From the NCBI GenBank assembly GCA_005888395.1, contig VAXF01000036.1, positions 1 through 10,506 of the forward strand: a DNA stretch of 10,506 bases, given 5' to 3'. This DNA comes from Actinomycetota bacterium. Its GTDB lineage: Bacteria > Actinomycetota > Acidimicrobiia > Acidimicrobiales > AC-25. Each line of letters begins with the position of its first letter. The first letter of the stretch is position 1. The notes under the pieces are model-generated. The model had not been told where the DNA came from. It saw only the letters and a program-made list of their open reading frames with translations, and ran no database searches. Positions 1 to 7,609 of this stretch are shown here, one piece after another. Position numbers and translations under genes: made by a program.

Positions 1-2105
1 TAGCGACCCGACACGCGCAAGAAGCCGCCGCGCGGGGCATCGACCAGCCAGCGGTCGTGATCGAGCCCGGCGCCGGCCGCCACGACCGTGCCGGGACCGC
101 CGTGGACCGGCCGCCGCAGGCGCATGACCGCCGCCGTTCGCGTCGGGTCCCACCCGGTGTCGGCGACGCTCGCCCACATCTGGCGCTCGGTCGCACCGGC
201 CGCCGTCGCGACGACGATCGCCGGCCCGGCCGACGCGCGGGCGTAGACGAAGGCGGGGCCGCTCGCGAGCACCGGGTAATCGGGCGGCGTCGGCAGCCGC
301 CGCGAGCTGATCACCGTTCGCACGTCGAGGGCGTCGAGCAGACGCGACCCCAGCCGTTCCGGTCCCGCCACGGGCGGGGCCGCGTTGGTGTCGAGAGCAA
401 GGCGCCCGTAGTCATCGATGAGCCGGAGATAGCGGTCGTATGCGCGCGGGAAGTAGGTGTCCAGTCCTTGCGCCTCGTCGACGGCATAGGCCAGCGGGAT
501 GTCCGGCTCGAAGACGACGTCGTGCACCCGGTCACCGGCGCGCACGATCCGGCCACCGCGTTCGGCCGCGATCCTCGCCACCGCGACCGGCGGGTAGGCG
601 GATCGCTCGACCACGCTCGGGTACCAGCGGGGGGTGTTGAGCGCGATCTCGCCCAGCGCGCACAGCACGACGACGCCCGCGGCGGCTCGCGGTCGCACAC
701 GCGCCAGGTGCGCGGCGGTCGCCACGGCGACGACGAACCCGGCGGCGACGAGGGCCCGCCGGCCGAGATAGGCGTGCGGTGCCCCTCTCACGAGGAGCTC
801 ACGCGCGTACCAGCCCGCGACCACTGCGAGGGCGGCCGCGGCCCCGACCGTCAGCGCCCGCCGGGCGCGACGCTCACCGTCGAGGATCGCCTCGAGCCCG
901 ATGGCGGCGAGGGGCAGGGCGAACACGGGTAGCACCGCCAGCCAGCGCGCGCTGCCACGGAATCGGTCGTAGCCCGGCACCACGTGGTACAGCAGCCAGT
1001 GCGGCGGACCGCTGAAGGCGAGACCCACGGCGGCCCCAACGCCGGCGAGCAGGAGCCAGCGGGCGCGACGCCGCGTCGCGCCGAGCGCGGCCGCGCCCAG
1101 CAGCACAGCGGTGACACCGACGAACGGCGAGTCCATGCTGAACTCCTCGGTGGACGCGTAGATGAAATGGTCGACGGGGTTCCCGGTCGCGTCGGGCACC
1201 AGCGCCCGCACCGCCTGGCGCAGCGGCAGGTGCGTGCGCGTCGTGGACGTGATCGGCTCCCGTTCCCGCAGGATGTTCGGTTGAAGCCCCACGGTCGGCA
1301 GCACGACGGGCGCGGCGAGCAGGAACCCGAGCGCGACGCCGGCCGACAGCCCCAGAGCGGCCGCGCCCACGCGACGCCGTTCGACGCGCGCGTCCCTCAC
1401 GATGAGCGCGACCGCATACCCCGCAGTCGCGAGCGTCCCGAAGTAGAGGTACTGCGGGTTGCCCCCGAGCCACCAGAGCCCGAGCACGGCGCCGAGGCCC
1501 GCTGCCCGGCGCGCCGTCGGCCGCGTGATCACGAGGTGAGTCGCCACCAGCGCCCACGGCAGCCCGACCATGGCGACCAGGTGAAGGAGGTGCAACGACC
1601 AGTGCACCCAGAACGCGGCTGCGAGCGCGAGCAGCCCCGCGGTCCACGCCGGCAGCCGGCGGACGCCCAGCACCCGCGCGAACACGTAGATGCCGAGCGC
1701 ACCCAGGAAGAGGTGGAAGAGGACAAAGGCGTTGTAGGCGTCGAAGGGCGACAGCCACCGCACGAGCCACGTCGGCGGGTAGTAGGCGGACACGTAGCCG
1801 TTGGGGGTGACGCGCACGCCACCCAACAGCAACGGGTTCCACTGCGGGATGCCGCCGTGCCGGAGGGCGTTGCCGAGGAAGCGGAACCAGGGAAAGAACT
1901 GAGACGATGCGTCGGACACCACCGGGTTGTGGGCGTGGAAGCCGCCGGCGAGGGCACGGAAGGGCGGCCCCTGGGTCAGGACGTCGGCGGGCACGAGCGT
2001 GCGGCCGGGCCGGACCGACCGCGCCAGCGACACGCCGGCGACCACGAGATAGGCGCTCGCGCCTGCGGCGTCGAGGGCCAGGCCCCGCCATCCGCTCCGG
2101 CGCAC
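1..2105 (-). CDS. YfhO-family GT-C membrane glycosyltransferase-like protein (3' end beyond window)
   Basis: The minus-strand frame is open from a GTG at 2105 down to the left edge, giving at least 701 residues without a stop; the C-terminus is missing. Residues 9-31 form a first membrane helix, followed by an outside loop with SDASSQFFPWF (D65, Q69), where GT-C enzymes carry their acidic catalytic residue. Next come YVSAYYPPTW, GGNPQYLYF (214-222) and PGYDRFRGSARW (377-388), all typical of YfhO proteins. Hydrophobic helices continue to about residue 490, then an extracytoplasmic domain ends in GGFLRVSGR, just where family members continue with a Tyr-Pro-Gly-Trp type motif. Known relatives (Bacillus YfhO, Listeria GtlB) glycosylate teichoic acids from a polyprenyl-phosphate sugar; the substrate here is unknown. 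The GTG was chosen because no other start precedes TM1 and a TACGGT lies 8 nt upstream. It is divergent from the plus-strand cluster. Confidence 0.85.
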   Translation of the reverse strand, partial: MRRSGWRGLALDAAGASAYLVVAGVSLARSVRPGRTLVPADVLTQGPPFRALAGGFHAHNPVVSDASSQFFPWFRFLGNALRHGGIPQWNPLLLGGVRVTPNGYVSAYYPPTWLVRWLSPFDAYNAFVLFHLFLGALGIYVFARVLGVRRLPAWTAGLLALAAAFWVHWSLHLLHLVAMVGLPWALVATHLVITRPTARRAAGLGAVLGLWWLGGNPQYLYFGTLATAGYAVALIVRDARVERRRVGAAALGLSAGVALGFLLAAPVVLPTVGLQPNILREREPITSTTRTHLPLRQAVRALVPDATGNPVDHFIYASTEEFSMDSPFVGVTAVLLGAAALGATRRRARWLLLAGVGAAVGLAFSGPPHWLLYHVVPGYDRFRGSARWLAVLPVFALPLAAIGLEAILDGERRARRALTVGAAAALAVVAGWYARELLVRGAPHAYLGRRALVAAGFVVAVATAAHLARVRPRAAAGVVVLCALGEIALNTPRWYPSVVERSAYPPVAVARIAAERGGRIVRAGDRVHDVVFEPDIPLAYAVDEAQGLDTYFPRAYDRYLRLIDDYGRLALDTNAAPPVAGPERLGSRLLDALDVRTVISSRRLPTPPDYPVLASGPAFVYARASAGPAIVVATAAGATERQMWASVADTGWDPTRTAAVMRLRRPVHGGPGTVVAAGAGLDHDRWLVDAPRGGFLRVSGR

Positions 2106-2113
2106 GCTGCGGC

Positions 2114-2119
2114 ACCGTA
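2114..2119 (-). promoter_or_regulatory. Candidate -10 element (TACGGT) for a leaderless YfhO-like mRNA
   Basis: On the minus strand TACGGT is followed by 8 nt and then the GTG start at 2105. This is the spacing expected if transcription begins at or next to the start codon. No Shine-Dalgarno sequence precedes the GTG, which fits leaderless translation. No clear -35 box is visible. A second hexamer, TACGAT, lies further upstream on the same strand (2151-2146) and could give a leader of about 34 nt instead. Confidence 0.45.
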
Positions 2120-2149
2120 GTGGTACGCCGCCTGCGCTCCGGGTGATCG

Positions 2150-2155
2150 TAGAGT
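2150..2155 (+). promoter_or_regulatory. Candidate -10 element (TAGAGT) for the plus-strand operon
   Basis: TAGAGT ends 4 nt before the first and 7 nt before the second of two adjacent ATG codons (2160, 2163). The 7-nt spacing matches that seen at the other candidate leaderless starts in the window and would make 2163 the true start. The element sits inside a short inverted repeat (ATCGT at 2146-2150, ACGAT at 2157-2161), which could be a regulator site. It overlaps the minus-strand TACGAT, so divergent transcription could be mutually exclusive. No -35 consensus is seen. Confidence 0.45.
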
Positions 2156-2159
2156 CACG

Positions 2160-3797
2160 ATGATGCGACAGGTGGCCCTCCCGAGCCCGATGGAGGGTGA
2201 CACCGGGTCCGCATCGGTCCACGCCCTCGCCCGACTGGTCGGCCGCCCTCGCCGCACGCAGGCGACAGCGCTCCAGACCGCGATCGTCGTCCTTCTCGCC
2301 GGTCTCGCCGCCTACGCCACGTTGCTCCGACTCCAGACGGCACGGCTCTGGTTCTGGATCGACGAGGGACTCTCGGTCGGGATCTCGTCCCACCACCTCG
2401 GCCGCATCCCCGGTCTCCTCCACCAGGACGGCTCCCCACCCCTCTACTACCTCGTGCTCCACGTGTGGATGCGCCTGTTCGGCCGGTCGGAGGCGGGCAC
2501 ACACGCGCTGTCGCTGGTGCTCGCGTTCGCCAGCATCCCCGTCGCCCTCTGGCTGGCGCGCTCCCTGTTCGGCCCCCGCGCCGGGTGGGTGGCGGGGCTG
2601 CTCGCCGCCACCAACCCGTTCCTCACGTACTACGGCGGCGAGACGCGCATGTACACGCTGATGTCGCTTGTCGCCCTCGTGGCAACGGGCGCGTTCGTGC
2701 ACGCATTTGCGTTCGGCCGCCGCCGGTGGGTCCCCGTGTTCACCGTGGCGCTGATCGCCCTGCTCTACACCCACAACTGGGGCCTCTTCTTCGCGCTCGG
2801 CTGCGTCGCCGCCCTCGTGCCATGCGTGCTGGCGACGGCCGACCGGCGCACGATCGTGGTCGACGCCGCGATTGCGTTCGGCGTTGCCGCTGTCGCCTAC
2901 ATCCCCTGGCTGCCGACACTCCTCTATCAGTCGCACCACACCGGCGCGCCGTGGTCGACGGTGCCGAGCCTGCGCGAGGCGATCTCGGAGGTGAGCAGCA
3001 TCCTCGGCGACGAGCGCGTGCTCGTCGCCCTGCTGCTCACCGCGGGCGCCAGCCTCGGCGCGTCGATGATCGAGCCGCGATCGCGCGACGGCGCCGCCCT
3101 GCTGTCGATCGGCCTCATCTTCGTGGTGCCGCTGGCGGCGGCGTGGCTGACGTCCCAGGTCCAGCCGGCGTGGGCGACCCGGTACTTCGCCATGATCCTC
3201 GCCCCCGTGCTGCTGCTCGCAGCCGTCGGCCTGGCCCGGGCGGGCGCGCTCGGCGTCGCCGCCCTGGTGCTCGTCACCCTGTTCTGGGTCCACCCCCTGG
3301 GGCACATCACCGGCGACCGGCCCGCCGACCGGAGGGACGAAAAGAGCAACGTGAAGGCGGCCATGGCCGGCATGGCGCCCCGGCTCGGCGCCGGCGACCT
3401 CGTCGTGTCGACCCAACCCGAACAGGTGCCGGTGCTCCGCTACTACCTCGGCGGGGGCCTGCAGTTCGCCACCGAGACCGGTGCGGTCCCCGACCCGCGC
3501 CTCGTCGACTGGCGCGACGCCCTCCGCCGCCTTCGCGCCACGTCGCCCGAGGCCAACCTCTACCCGATGGTGGCGACCATGCGGCCCGGCCAGCATCTGT
3601 TGCTCGTCGCACCCGTGTTGGCGCCCACTTCGAAGGACCCCACCTGGATCCACCTCATCCACCAGCGCTCGCAGGAATGGGAGAAGGCGCTCGGGCGTGA
3701 CCCGCGGCTCAGGTTCGTCACCGGCTACGGCAGCCCGACGGGCATCGTGCCCGGCACCCCGGTCTACGCGTTGCTCTTCGAACGCCTGCGCACATGA
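2160..3797 (+). CDS. GT39/PMT-like GT-C membrane glycosyltransferase
   Basis: The 545-residue polytopic protein has a basic cytoplasmic N-terminus (about 1-38), a first helix at about 39-57 and then WFWIDEGLS (64-72). Its Asp68-Glu69 pair is the first-loop acidic motif of GT-C transferases related to dolichyl/polyprenyl-phosphate mannosyltransferases (PMT_2, COG5305 type). SPPLYYLVLHVWMRLFG (92-108) and YYGGETRMYTLM (157-168) are further hallmarks. Membrane helices run to about residue 380; the last 160 residues form a soluble, presumably extracytoplasmic domain. It probably transfers a sugar from a polyprenyl-phosphate carrier to an envelope acceptor; which sugar is unknown. The outer of two tandem ATGs is given, although the -10 spacing favours the second (2163). 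The stop overlaps the next start by 4 nt (ATGA), indicating translational coupling to the flavoprotein. Confidence 0.85.
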   Translation: MMRQVALPSPMEGDTGSASVHALARLVGRPRRTQATALQTAIVVLLAGLAAYATLLRLQTARLWFWIDEGLSVGISSHHLGRIPGLLHQDGSPPLYYLVLHVWMRLFGRSEAGTHALSLVLAFASIPVALWLARSLFGPRAGWVAGLLAATNPFLTYYGGETRMYTLMSLVALVATGAFVHAFAFGRRRWVPVFTVALIALLYTHNWGLFFALGCVAALVPCVLATADRRTIVVDAAIAFGVAAVAYIPWLPTLLYQSHHTGAPWSTVPSLREAISEVSSILGDERVLVALLLTAGASLGASMIEPRSRDGAALLSIGLIFVVPLAAAWLTSQVQPAWATRYFAMILAPVLLLAAVGLARAGALGVAALVLVTLFWVHPLGHITGDRPADRRDEKSNVKAAMAGMAPRLGAGDLVVSTQPEQVPVLRYYLGGGLQFATETGAVPDPRLVDWRDALRRLRATSPEANLYPMVATMRPGQHLLLVAPVLAPTSKDPTWIHLIHQRSQEWEKALGRDPRLRFVTGYGSPTGIVPGTPVYALLFERLRT

Positions 3798-5218
3798 CTG
3801 AGGTTGTCGTCATCGGGGCCGGCCCCGCCGGCCTCACCGCCGCCTACGAGCTCGGCAAGCGCGGCGAGACGTGCACGGTGCTGGAGGCCGACGCCGTGGT
3901 CGGCGGCATCAGCCGCACGGTGGAGCGTGACGGCTGGCGCTTCGACATCGGCGGCCACCGCTTCTTCACCAAGGTCCAGTCGGTGGAGGACCTCTGGCAC
4001 GAGATCCTGCCCGGCGACGACCTCCTGCTCCGCCCGCGGATGAGCCGCATCTATTACCGCGGCCGCTTCTTCGACTACCCGTTGCGGGCCCTCAACGCGC
4101 TGCGCGGGCTCGGTCTGCGGGAAGCCGTGCTGTGCATGATCTCGTACCTCCGAGTGCGCATCCGTCCGCCGAAGGACCAGACGACCTTCGAGGGGTGGAC
4201 GGCGGCCCGGTTCGGTTACCGGCTGTACCGCATCTTCTTCAAGACCTACACGGAGAAGGTCTGGGGCGTGCCGGCCACGGAGATCCAGGCCGATTGGGCC
4301 GCGCAGCGCATCAAGAACCTCTCGTTGCTGCGGGCCGTCACCCGGTCGCTCCTGCCGAAGCGGAACCAGAAGGACGTCACCAGCCTCATCGAGGAGTTCG
4401 AATACCCGAGGTACGGGCCCGGGATGATGTGGGAGCACGCATGCGAGCTCGTCGAGGCGCAAGGCAGCAAGGTGCTGCTCAGGTCCCCCGTGGTCGCCGT
4501 GCACCACGAGGGCGGACTGGCGGTGGCGGTGACGGCGCGCACCGACGGCGGCGCCGCCACCCGCTTTGGCGCCAGCCACGTCGTGTCGTCGATGCCGCTG
4601 TCCGCACTGGTCGAGGCGATGGATCCTTCGCCGCCGGCCGAGGTCGTCGCCGCCGCGCGCGGCCTGCACTACCGCGAGCACATCACGGTCGCGCTCGTCG
4701 TGCCCGCCCACGCCGGTTTCCCCGACAACTGGATCTACGTGCACGCGCCCGACGTCCAGCTCGGCCGGATCCAGAACTTCGGCTCGTGGTCGCCCTGGCT
4801 CGTGAAGGACGGCCGCACGTGCCTCGGCCTCGAGTACTTCGCCTTCGAAGGCGACGGCCTCTGGACGATGTCGGACGCGGATCTCGTCGACCTCGGCACG
4901 AGGGAGCTCGAGCGTCTGGGCCTTGTCGAGGCGGCGGCGGTCGAGACCGGCTACGTCGTACGGATGCCGAAGGCGTATCCGATGTATGACGCCACCTACC
5001 GCGACAACGTCGCCGTCATGCGTCACTGGCTGGACACCAACGTCGCCAACGTCTTCCCTGTCGGCCGCAACGGGATGCACAAGTACAACAACCAGGACCA
5101 CTCCATGTACACGGCGATGCTCTCGGTCGAGAACATCTTCGGCGCCGACCACGACATCTGGGCCGTCAACGTCGAGGCCGAGTACCACGAGGAGAAGGTG
5201 ACGTCGGCGACGACGTGA
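3794..5218 (+). CDS. FAD-dependent oxidoreductase, amine-oxidase/HemY-like superfamily
   Basis: This 474-residue soluble protein opens with a Rossmann FAD-binding motif, VVVIGAGPAGLTAAYEL (4-20), then an acidic ribose-binding position (E31) and GGISRT (37-42), the standard NAD_binding_8/Amino_oxidase layout. DIGGHRFF (51-58) follows. Near the C-terminus GRNGMHKYNNQDHSM (424-438) is where this superfamily closes over the flavin. There is no signal peptide or membrane helix, so it is cytosolic. Such proteins are often annotated as protoporphyrinogen-oxidase-like or UDP-galactopyranose-mutase-like. No heme genes lie nearby, and it is longer than usual Glf proteins and differs from them in motif order, so neither name is justified. 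Tight 4-nt overlaps with glycosyltransferase genes on both sides suggest it modifies a sugar or lipid precursor of the same glycan; that is inference. No Shine-Dalgarno site is seen, so reinitiation from the upstream stop is likely. Confidence 0.85.
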   Translation: MTEVVVIGAGPAGLTAAYELGKRGETCTVLEADAVVGGISRTVERDGWRFDIGGHRFFTKVQSVEDLWHEILPGDDLLLRPRMSRIYYRGRFFDYPLRALNALRGLGLREAVLCMISYLRVRIRPPKDQTTFEGWTAARFGYRLYRIFFKTYTEKVWGVPATEIQADWAAQRIKNLSLLRAVTRSLLPKRNQKDVTSLIEEFEYPRYGPGMMWEHACELVEAQGSKVLLRSPVVAVHHEGGLAVAVTARTDGGAATRFGASHVVSSMPLSALVEAMDPSPPAEVVAAARGLHYREHITVALVVPAHAGFPDNWIYVHAPDVQLGRIQNFGSWSPWLVKDGRTCLGLEYFAFEGDGLWTMSDADLVDLGTRELERLGLVEAAAVETGYVVRMPKAYPMYDATYRDNVAVMRHWLDTNVANVFPVGRNGMHKYNNQDHSMYTAMLSVENIFGADHDIWAVNVEAEYHEEKVTSATT

Positions 5219-6483
5219 ATAAACGAGCCTTCTGGCTCGGCCTCGGCGGCATCGCCCTCGCTGCGCTGGCCGTGCGAGTGGCGTACGTGCTGGTGGTCGC
5301 CCGCCACCTGCCGCTCATCGGCGATGCGCAGACCTATCACCTGCTGGCACGGAACCTGGCCCACGGCCGCGGCTACGTCCGGCCCCACGAGCTGGCCGCG
5401 ACGGGGCGGGCGCTGCCGTCGGCCGAGTTCCCGCCGCTCTTCCCCTTCCTGCTCGCCGCCGTCGTGAAGCTCGGTGGCGCGACCGTGACGAGCCAGAAGC
5501 TGGCGATGGCCGGGCTCGGTACCGGGACGGTGGTCGTGCTCGGGCTGCTCGGTCGCGCCGTTGTGAGTCCCACGGTCGGCCTGGTCGCCGCCGCGCTGGC
5601 CGCCGTCCATCCCATGTTGTTCGGCATCGACGGCGCGCTGATGTCGGAGACGCCGTACGTGCTCCTGATCGCCGTGACGCTCCTCGCCGCCTTCTGGGTC
5701 GCGCGCGCACCGGAGTCGCGCAACCGCTGGATCGCCCTCGGTGCAGTCATCGGTCTCGCCGCACTCACCCGCGGCGAAGCACTCGCGCTCGTCGCGCTGG
5801 TCGTCGTGCCGTTGGCGGCGGCGCGGCGAATGTTCGTCGCCGGGACTATCGCCGTCGTCACGACGCTGCTCGTGCTCACGCCGTGGACCGCGCGCAACTA
5901 CATCCGCTTCCACGCGCTCGTTCCCGTGTCCGACAACACGACCGGGGTGCTCGTCGGCGCCAACTGCCCGCCGACGTACCAGGGACGCTTCGAGGGGCTG
6001 TGGCTGTTCTCGTGCTATGGGCGGGTCGACGTCCGGGGTCTCGACGAGCCCGACGCCTTCCGCCGCTACGGACGTGCCGGGCTGTCGCACGCGCGCCACC
6101 ACGCGGGTCATGTCCCGCGGGTCATGGCCATCCGGTGGCTGCGCACATTCGGACTGTTCCGGCCCGGGCAGCAGGTGAGCTGGGAGACGCTCGAGGGCCG
6201 CGACCACCGTTGGCAGACGGTCGGGACGCGATTCGAGTGGGCCCTCTATCCGCTTGCGATCTCGGGGGCGATCGCGCTGCGGTGGCGGCGCGTACTGATG
6301 TGGCCGCTGCTCTCGACCGTCGGGCTGGCCTCGCTCACGACGATCGCGACCTACGGCAACCAGCGCTTCCGCGCCGCAGCCGAGCCCGCCCTGGTCGTGC
6401 TCGCGGCCGCGACCCTCGTCGAGGTCACCCGTAGGATCGTGCGTCGTGGCGTCGAGGCGCACCCCGAGCTTCCCGTGTCTTGA
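5215..6483 (+). CDS. GT39-like GT-C membrane glycosyltransferase (paralogue A)
   Basis: The 422-residue polytopic protein starts at a GTG whose last bases form the preceding stop (GTGA, 4-nt overlap). TM1 spans about 6-29. The first outside loop carries IGDAQTYHLLARNL (35-48) with the candidate catalytic Asp37, then EFPPLFPFLLA (71-81). HPMLFGIDGALMSETPY (132-148, E145), LTRGEAL (184-190) and LTPWTARNYIRF (221-232) match the PMT_2/GT39 family. A loop with NCPPTYQG and a second Cys (C251, C267) follows, then GLSHARHHAG (289-298) and two or three C-terminal helices. It should use a polyprenyl-phosphate-linked sugar outside the membrane; substrate unknown. The 7585-8886 product shares all of these blocks, including the cysteine spacing, so the two are paralogues. 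Its last 38 nt overlap the acyltransferase start and hold a candidate promoter. Confidence 0.85.
   Translation: MNKRAFWLGLGGIALAALAVRVAYVLVVARHLPLIGDAQTYHLLARNLAHGRGYVRPHELAATGRALPSAEFPPLFPFLLAAVVKLGGATVTSQKLAMAGLGTGTVVVLGLLGRAVVSPTVGLVAAALAAVHPMLFGIDGALMSETPYVLLIAVTLLAAFWVARAPESRNRWIALGAVIGLAALTRGEALALVALVVVPLAAARRMFVAGTIAVVTTLLVLTPWTARNYIRFHALVPVSDNTTGVLVGANCPPTYQGRFEGLWLFSCYGRVDVRGLDEPDAFRRYGRAGLSHARHHAGHVPRVMAIRWLRTFGLFRPGQQVSWETLEGRDHRWQTVGTRFEWALYPLAISGAIALRWRRVLMWPLLSTVGLASLTTIATYGNQRFRAAAEPALVVLAAATLVEVTRRIVRRGVEAHPELPVS
6432..6437 (+). promoter_or_regulatory. Candidate intragenic -10 element (TAGGAT) for the acyltransferase gene
   Basis: TAGGAT ends 8 nt before the GTG at 6446, inside the 3' end of the upstream glycosyltransferase gene. 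In that gene's frame it is built from CGT-AGG-ATC (Arg-Arg-Ile); CGT and AGG look like unusual arginine choices against the CGC/CGG used nearby, which fits selection for the promoter. It implies a second, possibly leaderless, transcript starting here. No -35 consensus is seen. Confidence 0.45.
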
Positions 6484-7609
6484 CGGCCTGCGCGTGCTCG
6501 GCGCGCTCGCCATCGTCGTGACCCACGTCTCGTTCACGGCAGGGGCCAACTTCAGCTCGCGCGGCGGCGCCTACCTCGCCCGCACCGACGCCGGCGTGAC
6601 GGTCTTCTTCCTGTTGTCGGGCTTTCTCCTCTACCGGCCGTTCGTCGCGGCCCGCTTCGCCGGGAAGGCGTTCCCCCGGGTGCGCACCTACCTCTGGCGA
6701 AGGGCGGTGCGCATCCTCCCGGCGTACTGGGTCGCGCTCACGGTGATCGCCATCGCCGGCGGCACGCACATCCACGGCCCGCGCGACGTCGTCCTCTACT
6801 ACGGCCTTCTCCAGATCTACAGCCACGAGCGCGTGCTAGGCGGCCTCGTGCAGGCGTGGAGCCTCTGCACGCAGGCGAGCTTCTACCTGTTCCTGCCGCT
6901 GTACGCATGGCTCCTCCGGCAAGCGGTCGGCTCCGTGCGCGTGTCCCGTCGGGTCGTCGGCACCGAGCTCGCGGGTGTGGTGAGCCTGTACGGGATCGGC
7001 CTGTCGTTCCGCGCCCTCGTCCTCCTCCAGCACCCGCGCTCCGCCGGCGAGGCGCTCACATGGCTTCCGGCCAACCTCGACTGGTTCGCCCTCGGGATGG
7101 GCCTCGCCGTGCTGAGCGCGCGCCCGGCGCGCGCTGACGCGATGCACGCCGCCCGCGTGCCGGCGGCGGGCTGGGTCGCGCTCGCCGGCGCCACCTACTG
7201 GGTCGTGGCCACCCGGTTGGGCCTCCCGCGCGGCATCGAGTCGCTCAGCACGCCGCAGGCGATCGGCCGCCAGGTGCTCTACGGCCTCACCGCGTGCTTC
7301 CTCGTGGTGCCCGCGGTGTTCGGCTCACCGGACGTGGGCCTCGTCCGGCGGCTGCTCGGCAGCCGGCTCGCGCACGCCGGGGCCGCCGTCACCTACGGCG
7401 TCTACCTCTGGCACGACTTCTGGATGCAGAAGGTCGTGGGGTGGACACACATGCGGCTGTTCCGAGGCGACTTCGGCCCGCTTCTCGCGGCCACGCTCGC
7501 CCTCGCGCTGGCGACCGCGATCGTCAGCCGGGTGGTGGTGGAGCGGCCCGCCCTCGCGCTGAGGGAAGGCGGCGTCCGGCTGCCGTGGCGCCGCCTGCTA
7601 CCGGCCTGA
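6446..7609 (+). CDS. Acyltransferase family 3 (AT3) membrane O-acyltransferase
   Basis: The 387-residue polytopic protein belongs to the AT3 family (OafB, OatA membrane domains), which moves acyl groups across the membrane onto sugars or other envelope acceptors. FPCLDGLRVLGALAIVVTHVSF is split here as FPCLDGLR (9-16) plus a helix holding the catalytic-type His27. TVFFLLSGFLLYRPF (52-66), RRAVRILPAYW (85-95, the RxxR region at R86 and R89) and YGVYLWHDFW near the C-terminus also match. The SxxxE motif in WSLxxExxFY reads WSLCTQASFY (138-147), so Gln143 replaces the usual Glu; the codon is CAG at 6872-6874. No SGNH esterase domain is fused. GTG is chosen because it comes just before the first conserved block and a TAGGAT lies 8 nt upstream. 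It overlaps both neighbours (38 nt and 25 nt) and lies between two GT39 paralogues, whose glycan it may decorate. Confidence 0.85.
   Translation: MASRRTPSFPCLDGLRVLGALAIVVTHVSFTAGANFSSRGGAYLARTDAGVTVFFLLSGFLLYRPFVAARFAGKAFPRVRTYLWRRAVRILPAYWVALTVIAIAGGTHIHGPRDVVLYYGLLQIYSHERVLGGLVQAWSLCTQASFYLFLPLYAWLLRQAVGSVRVSRRVVGTELAGVVSLYGIGLSFRALVLLQHPRSAGEALTWLPANLDWFALGMGLAVLSARPARADAMHAARVPAAGWVALAGATYWVVATRLGLPRGIESLSTPQAIGRQVLYGLTACFLVVPAVFGSPDVGLVRRLLGSRLAHAGAAVTYGVYLWHDFWMQKVVGWTHMRLFRGDFGPLLAATLALALATAIVSRVVVERPALALREGGVRLPWRRLLPA

Noticed and set aside
57..2120. Long open frames on the plus strand opposite the YfhO-like gene, and a 413-codon minus-strand frame (874-2115)
   Set aside because: Their translations are rich in Arg, Pro, Gly and Ala with no domain or helix pattern. 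The remaining minus frame gives clear YfhO motifs and membrane helices over the same DNA.
3764..5188. A 474-codon minus-strand frame opposite the flavoprotein gene
   Set aside because: It is in codon register with a strongly GC-biased real gene, which removes antisense stops. Its composition is Val/Asp/Glu/His/Arg-rich without motifs, so it is a shadow.
5191..5198. GGAGAAGG as a Shine-Dalgarno site for the GTG at 5215
   Set aside because: It lies 16 nt from the start codon, too far for normal use, and is part of the upstream coding sequence; coupling through the GTGA overlap explains the start better.
3794..5218. Naming the flavoprotein glf (UDP-galactopyranose mutase) or hemY
   Set aside because: Only general FAD-superfamily motifs can be read. 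Length and motif order do not match typical Glf, and no heme-biosynthesis neighbours are present.
5023..6549. A 508-codon minus-strand frame opposite the GT39 and acyltransferase genes
   Set aside because: It spans gene boundaries of the real plus-strand genes and has low-complexity charged sequence, as expected for an antisense artefact.
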